64,000 nt of DNA from an uncultured Desulfobacter sp. Its GTDB lineage: Bacteria > Desulfobacterota > Desulfobacteria > Desulfobacterales > Desulfobacteraceae. The notes under the pieces were generated by a model. The model had not been told where the DNA came from and searched no databases. It worked only from the letters and a program-made list of their open reading frames with translations. Position numbers and translations under genes: made by a program. Below, piece by piece: positions 8,318-17,359 of this stretch; the stretch's first letter is position 1; each line of letters starts with the position of its first letter. The stretch covers positions 744,001 through 808,000 of the forward strand of contig NZ_OY762229.1 in assembly GCF_963665355.1 (NCBI RefSeq), written 5' to 3'.

Positions 8318-10612
8318 CTATTCATCTTTTGATTTATCCAACTGTTCTCTGATTGCACCAATCAGTTTATGAATGGCAACAGGCTTCATAAGGAATTCGT
8401 CGGCGCCCTTCTCTAAATAATTCCCATTGGAAATATTCTCACTGAATCCGGTGCATATAATAACAGGTACGTCTTTTTTAATGCGTTTGGTATGTTGTAC
8501 CAGTATATCTCCTGTCATGTCCGGCATGGTCATATCCGTGAGTATGAGGTCATAGGAAGCAGGATCCTGTTCAAAGGTTTTCAGAGCTTCAATGCTGCTG
8601 GTAAAAGCAGAAACATGATAACCGTATTTCTCCAACACTTTTTTCCCCATTTGAGCGATGCTCCCCTCATCATCGATGAGCAGAATTCTCTCTGTTCCTT
8701 TTGCAATGCTGATATTTTCCCCCGGCTCCTCGACCTTGTTTATGCTGCTCACCGGTATGTAGACATGAAAGGTCGTTCCTTTGCCAGGCTCGGAATATAC
8801 TTTAATGTCTCCATTGAGCTTTTTTATAATACCATATGAAATAGAAAGGCCCAGTCCGGTCCCTTTTCCCTCTTTTTTGGTTGTAAAATAAGGGTTGAAT
8901 ATCTGCTCCAACGTGCTTTTATCCATGCCGCATCCTGTGTCGGAGACTGTCAGGCGGATGTAGTCGCCGGCAATTAAACCGGCAATGCCGTACTGGCCGT
9001 CTGCGGTGACCAGCACTTCTTCTAAAGCAACAGCAATCGTTCCCCCGTTTTCCTGGACTGCATGAAAGGCATTTGTGCAAAGATTCATGACGACCTGGTG
9101 AAGATTGGTGGGATCGGCAAAAACCGGCCGGCACTGGGGAGTGACCTTTTGCTGAATCACAATATTTTTGGGAATTGTTGACCTTAACAGTTTTAACGCC
9201 TCTTTAATAATGATTTGGAACGATACAATCTGTTGTTTCGTTTCCCCTTGGCGACTAAACGTCAAAATCTGCTCAATGAGTTCTTTGGCTCTGGAAGATG
9301 CCCTATAAATTTCATTTGCCATTTCATATTTAGGATCTTCTTTGGGAAGCTCTTCTAAAAACATTTCAGCATAGCCCTGAATGGGAAATAAAACATTGTT
9401 AAAATCGTGGGCAATGCCGCCGGCAAGGGTGCCAATGGCCTCCATTTTCTGATAATGCCGGATTCTTTCTTCAAGCAGATCCTTTTCTTTCTGGATTATG
9501 TTTTGTTTTTTCCTTTGTTTTTCCAATGCATCGGCCATTTCGTTAAACCCGTCTGTAACAAGCTTACCGGACTTAATGTCCGGCAATCCATCGAGACGAT
9601 ATGAAAAGTCTCCGGATTTAACCTTCTCAAAAGCCGTTTTTATTTTTCGGCTGATCACATCTTCCATGGCTTGACGGGGAAAAACACAAAACAATAACCA
9701 ATGGATGCCTGGAATGGCATGATAATATCCTATCAACTCAGAGTCAGTTTCTGGATTAAGTTCAAATCGTCCGCTTTTTTTTCGGAGTAACTCCAAGGCC
9801 GACAAGGATTGAAATTCGGCCCCAAGTTCATGGAAGTGGATCTGGGAAATGCTTCCTTTTTCACTATCAATCCGGGTTTGAATGTTAGGATGGGCGACCA
9901 GGAGCCCGTCCCGGTCCACAATGAAATTAACCTGTCCCTCCAAAAGAGTGTCAAATACGAACTCCGGATAAAGAGTTTTCATGGGCAGATCAATACTCCA
10001 TAATCCGAGAAAGCGGCTCTGTACATTTACCGGGATGGAAACGGATAGGATAAGGCCCTCTCCTGCATAATCAATTGTCGGCCTGGTCCACTGAATTCGT
10101 CCGTCCGGATTGTTTTGAGGACAGACAGATTGATAGGTATGATAAGTGCGCCAGTCAAACTCCGGTGTGATGGCAGTGCATTGATCAATATATGGAAATT
10201 GTATAGATGTATTGCTGATATCTTGATAGTAAATCCAGGATGTGCCAGGCATGCTGTCCCATATCTCTTTAAGGCATGGGCCGATATTTCTCAACGCGAA
10301 CATTCGGAAACAGGCCTCCTTATTGCTGACCACATCAGGATGCCAGGAATATGAGATTATATCTTTTGGCGCACGTTTTTCCCGAAAGGCTTTTAATGTC
10401 GGCTGACTTAACCAGAAACCGTCATTATCAATGCCAAAACCATCATCCAGAAACCAGTTTTCAATATCGTTATCTTCCGCCTGGATATTCAAGAAGAGCA
10501 TCTGTGCCAACCGCTTCAATTCATGGAGTCGATCATGATACCGTTGGATATTGGCGCCTAAGGTTGCTGCAATTTGCTGGACTTGCCTTTGAATTGAGTC
10601 TTCGTTTGTCAT
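8318..10612 (-). CDS. Hybrid sensor histidine kinase with Cache-like sensor and receiver domain
   Basis: At 764 residues from ATG 10612, it is preceded by GGAGG. An upstream in-frame TTG at 10627 is less likely because it precedes the Shine-Dalgarno. Order: an N-terminal sensor region of about 300 residues resembling a Cache domain (WSIDLPM, VDRDGLLVAHPN, IPGIHWLLFCVFP); a HAMP-like linker with FEKVKSGDFSYRLDGLPD; HisKA with H402 (GGIAHDFNN); HATPase_c with GKGTGLGLSISYG; and a C-terminal receiver (LIDDE, LTDMTMPD, LMKPV). No clear transmembrane helix flanks the sensor, which is odd for a Cache protein and suggests a cytoplasmic sensor. It is the last gene of the chemosensory operon, 34 bases after cheR. 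Ligand unknown. Confidence 0.85.
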   Translation of the reverse strand: MTNEDSIQRQVQQIAATLGANIQRYHDRLHELKRLAQMLFLNIQAEDNDIENWFLDDGFGIDNDGFWLSQPTLKAFREKRAPKDIISYSWHPDVVSNKEACFRMFALRNIGPCLKEIWDSMPGTSWIYYQDISNTSIQFPYIDQCTAITPEFDWRTYHTYQSVCPQNNPDGRIQWTRPTIDYAGEGLILSVSIPVNVQSRFLGLWSIDLPMKTLYPEFVFDTLLEGQVNFIVDRDGLLVAHPNIQTRIDSEKGSISQIHFHELGAEFQSLSALELLRKKSGRFELNPETDSELIGYYHAIPGIHWLLFCVFPRQAMEDVISRKIKTAFEKVKSGDFSYRLDGLPDIKSGKLVTDGFNEMADALEKQRKKQNIIQKEKDLLEERIRHYQKMEAIGTLAGGIAHDFNNVLFPIQGYAEMFLEELPKEDPKYEMANEIYRASSRAKELIEQILTFSRQGETKQQIVSFQIIIKEALKLLRSTIPKNIVIQQKVTPQCRPVFADPTNLHQVVMNLCTNAFHAVQENGGTIAVALEEVLVTADGQYGIAGLIAGDYIRLTVSDTGCGMDKSTLEQIFNPYFTTKKEGKGTGLGLSISYGIIKKLNGDIKVYSEPGKGTTFHVYIPVSSINKVEEPGENISIAKGTERILLIDDEGSIAQMGKKVLEKYGYHVSAFTSSIEALKTFEQDPASYDLILTDMTMPDMTGDILVQHTKRIKKDVPVIICTGFSENISNGNYLEKGADEFLMKPVAIHKLIGAIREQLDKSKDE

Positions 10613-10646
10613 CTTTCCTCCAAACAATTTCTCACTATTTATGAAA

Positions 10647-11444
10647 TCATTTCACATAAAGGCTTGGAATTCCGGCCACAGCCTTAAAACGATGTTTCAT
10701 ATTCATCAGACTTTCAGCGTTGCCAATGGCAAAAAAGCCGTTGGTCGATAAAGCATGGTATAATTTATTAACTACAGCTTCACTGGTTTGATGAGTAAAA
10801 TAGATCATTACGTTTCTGCATAACACGGCATCAAAATCCGAACCCGGGATTCGGTCTGAAATCAAATTAAATTTCTTAAAAGTAATATGCTGGCGGATTT
10901 CATTTTTGATTTTTAAATGCCCCTTATACTTTTCAGTCCCTTTCTGGAAAAACCGATGCAAAACAGGTAGAGGAACATTTTTGACTTTATCATTTTTGTA
11001 TATCCCCCTCTGGGCCACCTGGAGTACAGAATGGGATATATCCGTGGCCAGAATAGAAAAAGAAAGACCCAGGGCTTTTAACTGTACGGCAGCACTATAC
11101 GGTTCATCGCCGGTTGAACAGGCTGCACACCATATTTTAAAATGTTTTGTCTCTTTTTTAGGATGGTGGTCAAACTGCCTGACAATATATTCAATACTTT
11201 TATTTTCCCTGTAAAAAAAGGAGTGATTTGTTGTTATTGTATCTATAAATTCAATCACTTCGCGTTCATTTGACCTTAGATGTGATAAATATTGCTGAAC
11301 ATCCATCTGGGTTAAACGCATTCGTTTGGCAACCTTGGATTTTAACAATTCAAGTTTGCCATCATGAAGATTGATACCACAGGTTTTATACACAAGGTCT
11401 TTTAATTCAGTCAGCTCTCTTGGTTTAAATAGTATTGAATTCAT
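10647..11444 (-). CDS. cheR: CheR chemoreceptor glutamate methyltransferase
   Basis: This 265-residue CheR transfers methyl groups from S-adenosylmethionine to receptor glutamates, opposing CheB. The N-terminal helical domain (about 1-75, RMRLTQMDVQQYLSHL) precedes the SAM-binding domain. Motifs include TTNHSFFYRE, WCAACSTGDEPYSAA (SAM loop), ATDIS, and FDAVLCRNVMIYFTHQT. It lies 14 bases after the single receiver gene and belongs to the minus-strand chemosensory operon. No C-terminal TPR domain is present. Its partner receptor is probably the one encoded at 20505-22841. Confidence 0.93.
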   Translation of the reverse strand: MNSILFKPRELTELKDLVYKTCGINLHDGKLELLKSKVAKRMRLTQMDVQQYLSHLRSNEREVIEFIDTITTNHSFFYRENKSIEYIVRQFDHHPKKETKHFKIWCAACSTGDEPYSAAVQLKALGLSFSILATDISHSVLQVAQRGIYKNDKVKNVPLPVLHRFFQKGTEKYKGHLKIKNEIRQHITFKKFNLISDRIPGSDFDAVLCRNVMIYFTHQTSEAVVNKLYHALSTNGFFAIGNAESLMNMKHRFKAVAGIPSLYVK

Positions 11445-11458
11445 TTTTAGCCCAACTC

Positions 11459-11845
11459 TTACATTTTTTTCCAGCGGTTCACTTTTTCAAACGCGGATTC
11501 AGCGGTTTTCAGCAAAGTCGACATATTCACCGGTTTTTTAAAGTAGTCTTCAAAACCTGCGTCAAGGCATTCGGACAATTCAAATAAAGACGCATAGCCG
11601 GTAATGGCATATATAATTGACATGGGTTTCAGGCTTTTGACTTGCCGGCATAATTCCATACCGTTTATCACAGGCATATTTAAATCGAAGAACATGACGA
11701 TAATATTTTCCTCTTCAATATATTTTAAAGCATCATTTGCATTTTCGGCTGTGGATACATCATATCCGGCTTTGGTGAACAGTTGGGAAAGAAGCCTTAA
11801 AATGGGAGCCTCATCATCAACGACCAGTATTTTATTCTTTTCCAT
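11459..11845 (-). CDS. Single-domain response regulator (CheY-like receiver)
   Basis: A lone receiver domain of about 128 residues. It has the acidic pair (VVDDEAP), the phospho-acceptor Asp in VMFFDLNMPVINGMEL, Thr in AITGYA and Lys in YFKKPV. ATG 11845 overlaps the TGA of the upstream PAS/HisKA gene by one base (TGATG), with AGGAGG seven bases before, so the two are translationally coupled. A GTG one codon earlier is a possible alternative. Because the coupled partner has a phospho-acceptor histidine but no ATPase domain, this receiver may accept phosphate from it or from one of the neighbouring hybrid kinases. No output domain. Confidence 0.88.
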   Translation of the reverse strand: MEKNKILVVDDEAPILRLLSQLFTKAGYDVSTAENANDALKYIEEENIIVMFFDLNMPVINGMELCRQVKSLKPMSIIYAITGYASLFELSECLDAGFEDYFKKPVNMSTLLKTAESAFEKVNRWKKM

Positions 11846-12609
11846 CACTTGTCCTCCTCAAGATTGAAATCGGTTCCGGTAATTGAAGATGCGGCGTCAA
11901 GATCTATTATTTCGGAATTCAAATAGGCCTTTGTTTTATAGTGTGTAATCGCCATCAGCTTGTTGGTAATATCTTTGAGCCGTTCTGCCTGTTCTTTAAT
12001 TTCATAAACATTTGAATCCTGAACCTGCCCGTGGTGGAGGTCGTCCATTAACAGCTCCGAAAAACCCAGAATTGCCATTAAAGGCTGGTTGATTTCGTGG
12101 CATATTGCACCGGCCAAACGAATCATAGCTGTCAGTTTTTCCTTTTCTATTTCTGAACGTTCATATTTTTTTACCGGTGTAACATCCTCAATGAACAGCA
12201 GCGCTCCATTTTTTTCTTGAAACATCAAGGGTTGGGTTGTAATTCTCAAATACCTGCGTCCAATGGACCTGAAGACCATTGATGTCTCAACCATAAAATG
12301 GCTTCTGCCGTTTTTAAGAGTATCATCCACCGTTATTCTTAATTTACATTTAAGACACTCTTTCCCAAACCCGCAGCCTTCAGGGCTATCTTCGTAATGA
12401 ATACAGCCCAAAGCCCCCCCTCCGATACCACCAACCAGCTCATCGTTATTTTTGTTGACAAACCTGCAGACCATTTTATTGGCCAAGGCAAGTTTCCACT
12501 CCGCGTCAATCACCGCCACCGCAATGGGTAAACCATCAATAATGCATAAAATTTCTTCTTTTGAAAACAGTGCGGAGAACCCCGATATGATTTCAGTTTT
12601 TTTATCCAT
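11845..12609 (-). CDS. PAS domain protein with HisKA dimerisation domain, no ATPase domain
   Basis: A 254-residue protein with good Shine-Dalgarno AGGAG. Residues about 20-145 form a PAS domain. It contains a cysteine cluster (GCIHYEDSPEGCGFGKECLK, then a further C two residues on) of a kind I recall from PAS kinases of deltaproteobacteria, possibly metal- or redox-sensing. Residues about 155-235 form a HisKA helical hairpin with ICHEINQPLMAILGFSEL, the H-box carrying the phospho-acceptor histidine. The protein then stops after ~20 residues; the HATPase_c domain that should follow is absent and is not present in another frame before the next gene. It could act as a phosphotransfer or dimerisation partner for one of the hybrid kinases encoded beside it, passing phosphate to the coupled receiver. 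Confidence 0.78.
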   Translation of the reverse strand: MDKKTEIISGFSALFSKEEILCIIDGLPIAVAVIDAEWKLALANKMVCRFVNKNNDELVGGIGGGALGCIHYEDSPEGCGFGKECLKCKLRITVDDTLKNGRSHFMVETSMVFRSIGRRYLRITTQPLMFQEKNGALLFIEDVTPVKKYERSEIEKEKLTAMIRLAGAICHEINQPLMAILGFSELLMDDLHHGQVQDSNVYEIKEQAERLKDITNKLMAITHYKTKAYLNSEIIDLDAASSITGTDFNLEEDK

Positions 12610-12630
12610 TTTTTCTCCTTTCTCCGGGCG

Positions 12631-14544
12631 TTAACAGTGTTGATTCATCTGGAGTGACTGATCCAGAAGCGTACGAACACTGCATAAAAGTTCATCTTTT
12701 CCTGAAGGCTTCATCAACACCTTATCCGGTTTTGGTCCGGTTATCTTAATATTCACCATTTTTTCGCTGAAGCCTGTACATAAAATGACCGGGATCTCTT
12801 GGCGAATGGATTTTATATGTGACACGACTTTATCACCGGTGATATCAGGCATGGTTAAATCCGTAATAACAAGGTCAAATTCATGGGGGGACGATTCAAA
12901 ACAGGACAATGCATCCACACTTTTATCAAATGCTGTGACCTGGTATCCCAACCGGGTGAACATTTGTGTCACCATGGATAAAATCGCTTTTTCATCATCG
13001 ATCAGCAAAATACTTTCATAGCCCTTTAGCGAAGAGGCTGATCGGGTTGCATGATTGTTGTTTTCCTGTTTATCTACAAATTTGGGCAAATAGACAGAAA
13101 AAGAAGAGCCTTTTCCAGGAGAGCTGTGAACACAAATGTCTCCATGCAGATTTTTTACAATTCCGTGCACCACAAATAGCCCCAACCCGCTCCCTTTTCC
13201 ACTCTTTTTAGTCGTAAAATAGGGCTCATAAATACGTGAAATGGTTTGTTTGTCCATACCACACCCCGTGTCTTTGATTGTAAGACACAGATAATCGCCT
13301 GGAAACATTTTAGGAACCGGCGGGTCAGATTCCGTGACCAAGACCTCACTTATGGCCACAGACAATTCGCCCCCGTTTTCTTCCATGGCATGGAAGGCAT
13401 TGGTCAACAGGTTCATGGTGATCTGGTGGATCTGGGTCGGATCAGCCATAACCATGCTGAGGTCTTTGGGTATGTTTGATGTAATGCGAATGGTAGACGG
13501 CAGGGATGCCCGGGCCAGTTTCAATGCTTCCTTAACGATTAACTGTAACTTCAACGGCCGGTATTCATGCTCTGTCTCACGACTGAATGTCAGAATCTGC
13601 TGAACCAGATTCTTGGCCCGCAGCGCACCATCAAGCACAGATTGAACCTGATTTTTCATGATACTGTTTTCCGGCAGATCATTTATCATCATTTGGGAAA
13701 AACCGATGACCGGAAATAAAATATTGTTAAAATCATGTGCAATCCCCCCCGCTAATGTACCAATTGCTTCCATCTTCTGGGAGTGGTGAAGGCGGTTTTC
13801 CATCTGACGGTTTTCTTTTTCCGTGTGATCTCTTTTATGAAATTCATCAGTTAAGCTTTTGAATCGTCGGGCATTGTCAATGGCAAGGGAGGCCAGGCCC
13901 GCAAATTGCTCAAGTATTTCTACTGAATTGTGTTCAATTTTTATCCCGGCTGTATGCTGGCTGAGCCCAAGGATCCCCGCAATATTTTCTTCTGAACCCA
14001 GGGGAACGACGACCATTGCTCTGACAAACTTAAATTCATCACTGTCATTGTTTTCCGCCAATGCCTGCCAATCATCGGTTTGCATGGTTTTACGCGATTC
14101 CCAAACCATTTTGGCAATGTCATGTCCAGGTGGGAAACCGGTGTCTTTTAATTTTTTATACCCCCCGCAGACGGCTTTAAGTTCAAGTCCACGGGTGCCA
14201 TAATCATAGATGTAGATAAAACCGTCTGGAATTCCGGTCAATCTGGAAGCCCGTATGATAATAGCCTCCAGTGTCTGTGACATATCATGGTACTGAAACA
14301 TACCCAGCACAGAGTCATGGAGCGTATCAATGTATTCATTCTTTTTTCGAAGTTCGGTTTCAAGCCTTTTTCGATGGGATCTCTCCATGCATAACAGTTT
14401 TTTTGCATTTTGAAGCTCAGTATTCTTTTCCCTCGGCAGCTTTGATGCACCGATTCCCTGCCCAGTCAATTTCTGCATGGCTCTTTTTTCTTTCAACGGA
14501 CTGGCCTGCCAGGGTGGCTTATTAAATTTATAACTGTCAATCAT
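12631..14544 (-). CDS. GAF-domain hybrid histidine kinase/response regulator
   Basis: At 637 residues from ATG 14544, it overlaps the cheB stop by four bases (ATGA) and is preceded by GGGGGGAG. Order: a short coiled coil (about 40-85, ELRKKNEYIDTLHDS), a GAF sensor domain (about 90-235, GIPDGFIYIYDYGT, VVVPLGSEENIAGILGLSQH), HisKA (MEAIGTLAGGIAHDFNNILF), HATPase_c (LTIKDTGCGMD, GKGSGLGLFVVHG) and a receiver (LIDDEKAI, VITDLTMPD, LMKPSG). No membrane segment, so it is cytoplasmic. Being coupled to cheB points to a role in the same chemosensory pathway. The GAF ligand is not predictable from sequence. Confidence 0.86.
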   Translation of the reverse strand: MIDSYKFNKPPWQASPLKEKRAMQKLTGQGIGASKLPREKNTELQNAKKLLCMERSHRKRLETELRKKNEYIDTLHDSVLGMFQYHDMSQTLEAIIIRASRLTGIPDGFIYIYDYGTRGLELKAVCGGYKKLKDTGFPPGHDIAKMVWESRKTMQTDDWQALAENNDSDEFKFVRAMVVVPLGSEENIAGILGLSQHTAGIKIEHNSVEILEQFAGLASLAIDNARRFKSLTDEFHKRDHTEKENRQMENRLHHSQKMEAIGTLAGGIAHDFNNILFPVIGFSQMMINDLPENSIMKNQVQSVLDGALRAKNLVQQILTFSRETEHEYRPLKLQLIVKEALKLARASLPSTIRITSNIPKDLSMVMADPTQIHQITMNLLTNAFHAMEENGGELSVAISEVLVTESDPPVPKMFPGDYLCLTIKDTGCGMDKQTISRIYEPYFTTKKSGKGSGLGLFVVHGIVKNLHGDICVHSSPGKGSSFSVYLPKFVDKQENNNHATRSASSLKGYESILLIDDEKAILSMVTQMFTRLGYQVTAFDKSVDALSCFESSPHEFDLVITDLTMPDITGDKVVSHIKSIRQEIPVILCTGFSEKMVNIKITGPKPDKVLMKPSGKDELLCSVRTLLDQSLQMNQHC

Positions 14545-15614
14545 ACTCCCCCCTTTGCATAGGTCATACAACTGCAATTATTTAAAATAGAGCGAACCCT
14601 TCCTGCTATATTGTTAATATCTTCCACATAATCCACCGCACCGATCATGCGGGCCTCCTTGGGCATGCCATAGACCACGCTTGAATTTTTATCCTGGGCA
14701 ATGGTCACCGCACCTTCATTTTTCATTTCAAGCAGGCCTTGTGCACCGTCTTTACCCATACCGGTCAAAATAACACCCAAAGCGCGGGCTCCGGCCGCTC
14801 TTGCTGTAGATCTAAACAGGATATCCACAGCCGGGCGCTGATAGTGAACAAGGGGCCCTGTTTTAATCTGCACGCAATACCCTGTGCCCCGTGATTTTAA
14901 AACCATGTGATAATTGCCCGGAGCGATAAGGGCTGTTCCCGGTGTCACGGGATCTCCATTTTCAGCCTCTTTTACCCGGATCTGGCACAGTTCATTCAGC
15001 CGCTGGGCAAAGGCGCTGGTAAATTGAGCCGGCATATGCTGTACAACAACAATGCCGGGCGTATTTCGCGGTATCTGCGTCAGGACAGTTGTAATTGCTT
15101 TGGTGCCTCCGGTTGACGCACCTATGGCGATAACATTATGGGCCGTCTTTGCCTGGTAAATGGCAGCGTCCTTTGTCCGGGTGTTTAAAGATCTATTTTC
15201 CCCATTCCGTGTAAATTTAACCCCATGGACTGCCCTGATTTTTTCAGCAAGCTGGATACTGACATCTCCCACGGAATAGGCTTCGTTGGGTTTAGCCATC
15301 ACCTCCAGGGCTCCGATGGCTAAAGCCTCCATGGCCAGCTGACTTCCTTTTGTACTCAAAGAACTGACAATGATGACGGGCAAAGGATAATATTTCATTA
15401 GTTTTTTTAAAAAGGTAATGCCATCCATACGCGTCATTTCAATGTCAAGGGTGATGACATCCGGTTTTAACCGTACAATTTTTTCCCGGGCGACGTAGGG
15501 ATCTGGGGCCGTATCAATGACTGTGATCCCTTTATGCCTGGACAGCTCCTCTTTGAACACCTTTCTGACAACAGCAGAGTCATCAACCACAAGAACTTTT
15601 ATCTCTTTTGACAT
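14541..15614 (-). CDS. cheB: CheB protein-glutamate methylesterase/glutamine deamidase
   Basis: This 357-residue CheB removes receptor methyl groups when phosphorylated by CheA. It has an N-terminal receiver (VVDDSAVVRKVF, phospho-Asp in TLDIEMTRMDGITF, KP near residue 108). A ~45-residue linker leads to the esterase domain with catalytic Ser (AIGASTGGTKAI), His (VVQHMPAQFTSAFA) and Asp (LTGMGKDGAQGL). GGGAG lies 8 bases before the ATG. It follows the CheX-like gene by 20 bases and overlaps the next kinase gene. Confidence 0.95.
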   Translation of the reverse strand: MSKEIKVLVVDDSAVVRKVFKEELSRHKGITVIDTAPDPYVAREKIVRLKPDVITLDIEMTRMDGITFLKKLMKYYPLPVIIVSSLSTKGSQLAMEALAIGALEVMAKPNEAYSVGDVSIQLAEKIRAVHGVKFTRNGENRSLNTRTKDAAIYQAKTAHNVIAIGASTGGTKAITTVLTQIPRNTPGIVVVQHMPAQFTSAFAQRLNELCQIRVKEAENGDPVTPGTALIAPGNYHMVLKSRGTGYCVQIKTGPLVHYQRPAVDILFRSTARAAGARALGVILTGMGKDGAQGLLEMKNEGAVTIAQDKNSSVVYGMPKEARMIGAVDYVEDINNIAGRVRSILNNCSCMTYAKGGV

Positions 15615-15634
15615 TGAAAGGCTCCCAGCCCTTG

Positions 15635-16111
15635 CTACGCTGCATCCATGGTCAATATCAGAGCCAATCGCTCATCCATGATCTCGATCAACTGGCATTC
15701 TAAGGTGTCATTAAGATCGGTACAGGCAATCATTTCAGGTAAACCCAAGGCAAAGGGCAATTTGCTTTTTATTTTTCGCAGGGCATTTCCACAAACCATA
15801 TTTAGCATTTCAGTCAGTGTTCCGCACTGTTGTTCCCAACTCAATTGGTCTTTAGATTCTCCCATGAAGTTGGACGCAAGCTCCGAAACAAGCGAATCCG
15901 GAGAGACAATGACCAGGTTGCCCGAGATATCCCCGGTAAAGCTGAGCCGGCATGCCAATGCGTCATTGGGGTTGATCTGCGCATCTTTGAACAGTGCTTC
16001 TGGGCCAATATCCGCGGGCATAAAAAACATGCTCTCCATCACTTCAGAAATCGAACTGGTCATCGCCTCCATTATCTGTGTTATCCTGTGTTCCATCAAT
16101 GATTTCTTCAT
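15635..16111 (-). CDS. CheX/CheC-like phosphatase of response regulators
   Basis: A protein of about 158 residues with the CheX/CheC/FliY fold pattern. The likely active helix is LTEMLNMVCGNALRKIKSK, matching the E-x(3)-N-type signature of CheY-P phosphatases in a single copy, as in CheX. I chose ATG 16111 (GGAG nine bases upstream) over a TTG at 16138. This makes the 5' end overlap the 3' end of the CheY-like gene by 68 bases in another frame; later ATGs (for example at 16069) would shorten the overlap, so the start is uncertain. Expected job: dephosphorylating the receiver encoded immediately upstream. Confidence 0.75.
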   Translation of the reverse strand: MKKSLMEHRITQIMEAMTSSISEVMESMFFMPADIGPEALFKDAQINPNDALACRLSFTGDISGNLVIVSPDSLVSELASNFMGESKDQLSWEQQCGTLTEMLNMVCGNALRKIKSKLPFALGLPEMIACTDLNDTLECQLIEIMDERLALILTMDAA

Positions 16112-16493
16112 AGTCTGCTTCTCCAAGTATGCTGACAATTAAATCCCTGAGTGATTCAGGGGAAAACGGTTTGGTAATATATCCAGAGGCTCCGGCGTCC
16201 ATAAATTCTTTGATTTTTAAATCATTGCCTTCGGTTGAAATGACAACCACGGGAAGCTCTTTGAACAAAGCCTCGGCTTTTACCTGTTTTAAAAAATCAA
16301 GCCCGTTCATTTCCGGCATGTTGTAGTCGGTCAGGATCACATCTATCCACTCCCCTGACAGAATTGTTAGCGCCTCCTTGCCGTTGGCAGCCTCAAAGAT
16401 CTTGGAACTGACATATCCTGCTGCTGCAAGGGTACGTTTCAAAACGCTTCTCATGGGCATTGAATCATCCACAATCAGTATTGAATAAGACAT
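16044..16493 (-). CDS. CheY-like response regulator
   Basis: A 149-residue stand-alone receiver domain. It has the acidic pair in LIVDDSMPMRSVLK, the phospho-acceptor Asp in VILTDYNMPEMNGLDF, the Thr/Ser switch in VVISTEG and the Lys in YITKPF. A C-terminal acidic, Asn/Asp-rich tail of ~25 residues (DGTQDNTDNGGDDQF) follows the fold and is unusual; its coding sequence overlaps the start of the CheX-like gene. AAGGGAA supports the start. It is the likely main phospho-output of CheA in this operon. The lack of any flagellar gene in the window leaves open whether it controls flagella, pili or something else. Confidence 0.88.
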   Translation of the reverse strand: MSYSILIVDDSMPMRSVLKRTLAAAGYVSSKIFEAANGKEALTILSGEWIDVILTDYNMPEMNGLDFLKQVKAEALFKELPVVVISTEGNDLKIKEFMDAGASGYITKPFSPESLRDLIVSILGEADYEEIIDGTQDNTDNGGDDQFDF

Positions 16494-16510
16494 TTGATTC
16501 CCTTTTATGT

Positions 16511-17359
16511 TTAAGCCATTTTCAATAAAATTTTCACTTCATGCATATTAACACCAAATTCAGCCATCAGCTTGGTGATATCCGAGTGGGTAATGCCGTG
16601 ATTTTTCATTAACTGATCTTTAAATCGGTATGACAGGCCGTCTGCACCCACACCGATTCCCATCATCATACAGATGCAGTCTGCCAGATATACCGCAGCC
16701 ACCTCTTTATCTTTCATCATGCTGTCATCGCTAAGATGATGGTGGCGGATCAGTTTAATCATGCGGGGGCTGAACTGCCAGGTTTTGGCAATCAAAGCAC
16801 CAAGCTCTGCATGATCAATACCCAGTATTTTCTTTTCAGCCTCCCTGAAGCTGTAGCCTTGTGTTTTGACAAGCGCGTTGATCTTATTAAAATCCTTGGA
16901 CACATATTTTTCCAATATAATTTTACCAATGTCTTTGATCAGGGCCGCAGTAAAAATCGTACTTTTATTCTTTAACCCCAAACGCACCGCCGCCTGTTTG
17001 GCGATGATGGCCGAAGCGATGGAATAGCGCCACAGATCCCCATGGGCCAGACCGTACCCCTGGGGGGCTGTGGTCAGAACTTTGGCGCTTGATTTCACCA
17101 GTGCCAGCTCAACGATCCGGTCAATACCCAGCATACTTACGGCGTCTTGAATTGATTCAGCAGGTTGCTTTAACCCCATGTACGCCGAGTTGCATGTTTT
17201 CAGAATGTCCACGGTCATGATTGGATCATATTGGATTATTTCGGCAATATCTTCCATTGAACTGTCCGGCTTTTCCGCAACGTCCAGAAGAAGGGCGGCA
17301 ACCGCCGGTATGGGCGTAAGATCCTTGATTTCAGCAATCATTTTATCCAGAGTTGTCAT
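16511..17359 (-). CDS. HDOD-domain signalling protein
   Basis: A 282-residue protein whose N-terminal ~200 residues form an HDOD domain (PIPAVAALLLDVAEKPDSSM, DPIMTVDILKTCNSAYMG, VSMLGIDRIVELAL). HDOD is a relative of HD phosphohydrolases lacking the metal ligands needed for catalysis, and often linked to chemosensory or cyclic-nucleotide signalling. The motif IDHAELGALIAKTW follows. The C-terminal ~60 residues have no known domain. ATG 17359 overlaps the cheD stop (ATGA), with GGAAG upstream. Function in the pathway is unknown. Confidence 0.85.
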   Translation of the reverse strand: MTTLDKMIAEIKDLTPIPAVAALLLDVAEKPDSSMEDIAEIIQYDPIMTVDILKTCNSAYMGLKQPAESIQDAVSMLGIDRIVELALVKSSAKVLTTAPQGYGLAHGDLWRYSIASAIIAKQAAVRLGLKNKSTIFTAALIKDIGKIILEKYVSKDFNKINALVKTQGYSFREAEKKILGIDHAELGALIAKTWQFSPRMIKLIRHHHLSDDSMMKDKEVAAVYLADCICMMMGIGVGADGLSYRFKDQLMKNHGITHSDITKLMAEFGVNMHEVKILLKMA

